Assembly (NCBI GenBank): GCA_964640935.1
Contig: CAZXIY010000056.1
Location: 1-7,930 of the forward strand
Direction: 5' to 3'
Origin: CAZXIY01 sp964640935
GTDB lineage: Archaea > Thermoplasmatota > Thermoplasmata > Methanomassiliicoccales > Methanomethylophilaceae
DNA: 7,930 bases
Position numbers and translations under genes: made by a program. Shown in pieces: positions 5,279 through 7,930 of the stretch. Under the pieces are notes generated by a model, which was not told the origin of the DNA, made no database searches, and was given only the letters and a program-made list of their open reading frames with translations. Numbering within the stretch: position 1 is the stretch's first letter; each line of letters starts with the position of its first letter.

Positions 5279-7620
5279 CAGAGCAGCTCGTCGATCAGTT
5301 CCGTAAGATCCACGACCCTGATCTTCCTGTCCCCGAGACCGAATATCAGGTTGCTTACGCAGAACGGACATGTCGTTATGACCGTATCCGCTCCTACCGC
5401 CGCGACCTCGTCCATCCTGGTGGACGCTATCCTCTTCGATTCTTCGGGATACGCGGACCTTACGCCGCCTCCGCCTCCGCAGCAGTGGCTGGTCTTGCGG
5501 TTGAACTCCATCTCCTTGAACGTGAGCTCGGGTATCTTCGCGATGACCTGTCTCGGCGCTTCGTAGACGCCGGCATGCCTTCCGAGGTGGCACGGGTCGT
5601 GATATGTCGCGACGCCCTTCATCGGCTTGAGCTTAAGGTCCTGATCCGCCAGGAACTCGGTCATGTGGAGCACTTCGAACGGCACGTCGACGTATTTCGG
5701 ATACTCCTCCTTGAACATCCTGTAGCATCCGGCGCACGAAAGGACGAGCTTCTTGACTCCGAGTGCCTTAATGGCGTCGACGTTCTTCTTCATGTACTTG
5801 ACGACATCGTCGTTGCTCCATCCGATCCTCTGCATGACCGATCCGCAGCACACCTCGTCGATGGTCGTGTAATCCGCGCCGATCTTGTCGAGTATGGACA
5901 ACGCCGCTTTGGACGTCTGCTTGCTCCTGTATGTCGCGGTGCATCCCGCGAAGTAGCCGATCTCGGCCTTCTTGGGTTTCTTGCCGAGCGTCTCGACGAC
6001 GGATTTCTTCTCTCCGAAGGGGTTGTTGTACTGCAGTATGTTCTCGCAGACCGCTTTGTGCTTCGGAAGTATGTGGCCGTTCTTCACCAGGTCGGCGCGG
6101 CATAATTCGATTATGTCCACGATCTTCACCTTCGACGGGCAGCGTCTCACGCAGTCCGCGCAGGTGGTGCAGGTGTACATGTTCTCCACGACGGAGTCGT
6201 CGGCCTGTATGTCGCCGTTCAGTAATCCGTACGTGAGGATTATACGTCCCCTCGACAGGGCCGAATCCCATCCGATCGCCTTGAACGACGGGCACACGCT
6301 CTTGCAGAATCCGCACATGGTGCAGGTGTTCACCGCGTTCCTTACTTTCTCCAGATTGTCTGTCTTGAAATCGCTCATCTGCTCCACCCTAGGTATAGTG
6401 ACGCTTCCGTCCATGAGTATTATGACCTTCGCCTTCGGATTATCCGAGAGGGCGCGGTCCATCGCAGCCGCCACGGACGGGAACGGCGTGATGTTGGCTG
6501 AACGTAAAAGTTCCGGGTCAAGGTCGGTGACCGCCCAGATGTCGGCCCAGACGGCGATCTCCGCCATCTTGGCAGCTTTGTGGTATCCGAGCTTGTACTC
6601 CTTGTTGAGATTGTTCAGGACCACCTTCGGGTCCTTGGAGGACGAGAGCTGCGTCAGGAACGTAGAGCTTCCGATGCCCTCTCTGCATTTGGATACCATT
6701 ATTATCTTTCCGCCCTCCTTGAGGGCCCATTTCCCGTTGTCCAGGGCCTTCTGCGACTGGTAGAGGTCCACGTCCATAGGGTACGGGGCGACGGATATGA
6801 CGACGTCGGCCTTCTCCGGTATCGGCACGGAGAACACCTCGTTGGCCCATCCGACCGCCTTTTCGAACGCTTTGTTGAGATCGCCGGCGGCCACCTTGTA
6901 GATGTTCTGGTGCCTGTCCATGACGATCTGTATCGAGAATATCTTCTTGTCCTTCACCACTTCGAGGGCGTCCATCATGTCCTCGTGCACCGGGTTGCCT
7001 TTCAGAACGAGGGACTGGGCCTCCTTCCTCATCGCCAGCTTGTGGTTGGCCTCCACGGTCTTGAACGAAGCGACACCCGGAAGGAACGATTTCCTTCCCC
7101 CTGTATATCCGGCGAAGTAATGGGGCTCGACGCTGGTGATTATCACGAGACGGTCGGCCTCGGCAGCGATCTTGTTAACTTCCATCGGCGTGCCGTTCTT
7201 GGATTTGCCGAGATAGACGCACTCGGACGTCTTGGCGTTGTGGCAGATTATCCTGTCCTTGAGTTCTCCGTAATGCTTCCCGAAGACAAAATCGTACTCC
7301 TCAGGGGTCATGTCCCTGTGGGTGCCGGTAGCGATGAGGTACCTGGCCTCCCTGAGGTCCATCCTCTTCGACAGGGCGTCCAGTACCTTTGCCGTCGGCG
7401 TGGGCCTGGTGCCGTCGTTGACTATGAATACTATGTCCTTCCCGCCCTCGAGGAAATCGGAAAGGGAATCGTATCCGATCGGGGCGTCTATGGAACCGTT
7501 TATCGCCTCGTCCGCAGGCGGGCACTTGACATCTTTGGGGTAGAATATGCCGATGAGATTTTCTTTCGGTATCTCGACCTTCTGGACCCCGTCCTTGCCG
7601 TACTTGACATCTACGTTCAT
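5278..7620 (-). CDS. LarA-type nickel-pincer racemase domain fused to an HdrD/LutA-like Fe-S oxidoreductase
   Basis: This 780-residue two-part protein begins with about 415 residues of LarA (lactate racemase) family. Numbering from the ATG at 7620, it keeps DGTRP (D69, R72), GTHR (H101), PHYFAGYTGGRK (H167, K177), EANH (H193) and YQSQK (Q288, K291). In Lactiplantibacillus LarA the equivalents of K177 and H193 tether and ligate the nickel-pincer nucleotide, and the histidines act in proton/hydride chemistry. The second half carries two ferredoxin-type clusters, C433-x2-C436-x2-C439-x3-C443 and C484-x2-C487-x2-C490-x3-C494, then two CCG domains: C560, CC591-592, C629, C632 and C677, CC713-714, C751, C754. 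That layout is shared by GlpC, LutA/GlcF and HdrD. The likely role is cytoplasmic racemisation or epimerisation of a 2-hydroxyacid linked to electron transfer; the substrate is not evident. No FAD-linked GlcD-type subunit and no larB, larC or larE lies in the window. The start at 7620 is chosen because GGAAGGT lies just upstream and the TATA spacing fits; an ATG at 7638 is an alternative. Confidence 0.88.
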   Translation of the reverse strand: MNVDVKYGKDGVQKVEIPKENLIGIFYPKDVKCPPADEAINGSIDAPIGYDSLSDFLEGGKDIVFIVNDGTRPTPTAKVLDALSKRMDLREARYLIATGTHRDMTPEEYDFVFGKHYGELKDRIICHNAKTSECVYLGKSKNGTPMEVNKIAAEADRLVIITSVEPHYFAGYTGGRKSFLPGVASFKTVEANHKLAMRKEAQSLVLKGNPVHEDMMDALEVVKDKKIFSIQIVMDRHQNIYKVAAGDLNKAFEKAVGWANEVFSVPIPEKADVVISVAPYPMDVDLYQSQKALDNGKWALKEGGKIIMVSKCREGIGSSTFLTQLSSSKDPKVVLNNLNKEYKLGYHKAAKMAEIAVWADIWAVTDLDPELLRSANITPFPSVAAAMDRALSDNPKAKVIILMDGSVTIPRVEQMSDFKTDNLEKVRNAVNTCTMCGFCKSVCPSFKAIGWDSALSRGRIILTYGLLNGDIQADDSVVENMYTCTTCADCVRRCPSKVKIVDIIELCRADLVKNGHILPKHKAVCENILQYNNPFGEKKSVVETLGKKPKKAEIGYFAGCTATYRSKQTSKAALSILDKIGADYTTIDEVCCGSVMQRIGWSNDDVVKYMKKNVDAIKALGVKKLVLSCAGCYRMFKEEYPKYVDVPFEVLHMTEFLADQDLKLKPMKGVATYHDPCHLGRHAGVYEAPRQVIAKIPELTFKEMEFNRKTSHCCGGGGGVRSAYPEESKRIASTRMDEVAAVGADTVITTCPFCVSNLIFGLGDRKIRVVDLTELIDELL

Positions 7621-7624
7621 GAGA

Positions 7625-7631
7625 ACCTTCC
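7625..7631 (-). promoter_or_regulatory. Ribosome-binding site deciding the start of the LarA-reductase fusion
   Basis: GGAAGGT on the minus strand ends four bases before the ATG at 7620. The in-frame ATG at 7638 has no comparable sequence in front of it, so the downstream start is preferred. Confidence 0.45.
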
Positions 7632-7648
7632 ATGACATCAACGGTACA

Positions 7649-7656
7649 ATATTTAA
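7649..7656 (-). promoter_or_regulatory. TATA box of the LarA-reductase / folP operon
   Basis: TTAAATAT on the minus strand is a near-consensus archaeal TATA box in a GC-rich surround. Its centre is about 26 bases before position 7626, so transcription should start just ahead of the ATG at 7620 and downstream of the alternative ATG at 7638. Confidence 0.6.
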
Positions 7657-7764
7657 TTCGCGCGAGCGACCGCGTACGGAATGCGTTGACCGCAGGACGT
7701 CTGACTTCGTCCGTAGAAAGACGAGCGGTGCATCCGTTGCTGGATGATGAAGAAATAATAAGGT

Positions 7765-7790
7765 GCCGAGGGGGCAGATGCCCTCTCGGC
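7765..7790 (-). terminator. Hairpin with U-rich tail, probable terminator of the right-edge membrane protein gene
   Basis: Arms GCCGAGGGGGC and GCCCTCTCGGC (11 bases each) enclose a 4-base loop. The single non-Watson-Crick position is a G-U pair in plus-strand RNA and an A-C mismatch in minus-strand RNA. On the minus strand it begins 15 bases after the TAA at 7806-7808 and is followed by ACCTTATTATTTCTTC, a T-rich tract like those that end archaeal transcripts. No plus-strand gene precedes it. The rest of 7657-7764 shows no further gene. Confidence 0.6.
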
Positions 7791-7805
7791 TGTTGATTAA
7801 TTGGT

Positions 7806-7930
7806 TTACTTCTTGGTCTTCACAACTATCGCAGCGAAGGCGAACAGCGAAAGGACCAGCACCAATACCGCGACTGCGAACTGGATGTTGGGATCGTTGA
7901 AGGACATCATCGCCGATATATCGTCGGATG
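7806..7930 (-). CDS. C-terminal tail of a membrane protein (truncated by the window edge)
   Basis: Forty residues of an open minus-strand frame enter from the right edge and end at TAA. A short polar part is followed by one strongly hydrophobic helix, about QFAVAVLVLVLSLFAFAAIVV, and a basic KTKK end. This is the pattern of a C-terminal membrane anchor with its last residues in the cytoplasm. Tandem ATG codons at 7907 and 7910 could start a tiny 33-34-residue single-helix protein, but no ribosome-binding site precedes them and the frame stays open to the edge, so a longer protein is more likely. A terminator hairpin follows the stop. The family cannot be named from this fragment. Confidence 0.6.
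   Translation of the reverse strand, partial: SDDISAMMSFNDPNIQFAVAVLVLVLSLFAFAAIVVKTKK

Noticed and set aside
5279..5593. N-terminal extension of dihydropteroate synthase
   Set aside because: The extra 105 residues are an Arg-rich out-of-frame reading of the LarA-reductase C-terminus. The enzyme's normal N-terminus starts at 5278.
6580..7635. Long plus-strand open frame (351 codons) opposite the LarA domain
   Set aside because: It is antisense to a gene with full catalytic motifs. Its translation is low-complexity, rich in V, H, R, L and G, with no recognisable domain, as expected of the complement of a GC-rich coding frame.
7695..7746. Small inverted repeats GGACG/CGTCC and CATCC/GGATG upstream of the LarA-reductase promoter
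   Set aside because: The arms are only five bases in GC-rich DNA and no repeat unit or spacing pattern supports an operator, riboswitch or CRISPR.
1..7930. CRISPR array, tRNA, rRNA or insertion sequence
   Set aside because: Reading the non-coding gaps, I saw no regularly spaced repeats, no cloverleaf-like sequence, no transposase motif and no terminal inverted repeats.

Overview
This is archaeal DNA. Two consecutive enzymes of archaeal ether-lipid synthesis (a UbiA-type geranylgeranyl transferase and a FAD-dependent geranylgeranyl reductase) lie at the left. Several genes have AT-rich TATA-like elements about 26 bp before the start codon, as expected for leaderless or short-leader archaeal transcripts, and the genes are tightly packed with many overlapping ends. 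The heterodisulfide-reductase-like iron-sulfur module and the gene mix are compatible with a methanogen-related Thermoplasmatota lineage such as Methanomassiliicoccales. That placement is an inference from gene content, not something the sequence proves.

Layout. Bases 1-115 hold the last 37 codons of an unidentified plus-strand gene. Bases 167-994 (+) encode the UbiA prenyltransferase, and 988-2172 (-) the geranylgeranyl reductase; the two converge and overlap by 7 bases. Bases 2219-4204 (-) hold a compact four-gene cassette in the order of transcription E1-like activating enzyme, ubiquitin-like protein, E2-like conjugating enzyme, Rpn11-like JAMM protease. Its gene junctions are 4-10 base overlaps or a 5-base gap. 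A short divergent promoter region (4205-4290) separates the cassette from a small plus-strand zinc-ribbon/transmembrane protein (4291-4497). That protein runs tail to tail, with a 38-base overlap, into a minus-strand dihydropteroate synthase (4460-5278). The synthase is coupled by a one-base TGATG overlap to a large upstream gene (5278-7620, -) that fuses a LarA-type nickel-pincer racemase domain to a two-cluster ferredoxin plus double-CCG reductase module. Bases 7621-7805 hold that gene's TATA box and ribosome-binding site and a hairpin terminator. The terminator belongs to a minus-strand membrane protein of which only the C-terminal tail (7806-7930) is in the window.

The main find is the ubiquitin-like cassette. 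Every component keeps its catalytic signature: E1 with GxGxxG, DMD...SNLxR and LDN motifs and a candidate catalytic Cys; E2 with HPN and an active-site Cys; JAMM with E, HSH, S and D in exact spacing. The ubiquitin-like protein ends in Gly-Gly-Ser-Ala, so a two-residue tail must be removed to expose Gly-Gly, and the Rpn11-like protease in the same operon is the obvious candidate. No RING E3 is encoded in the cassette. The set looks like a minimal eukaryote-like protein-conjugation pathway. The second notable item is the LarA-reductase fusion, which keeps all the nickel-pincer residues and all the Fe-S cysteines in one chain.
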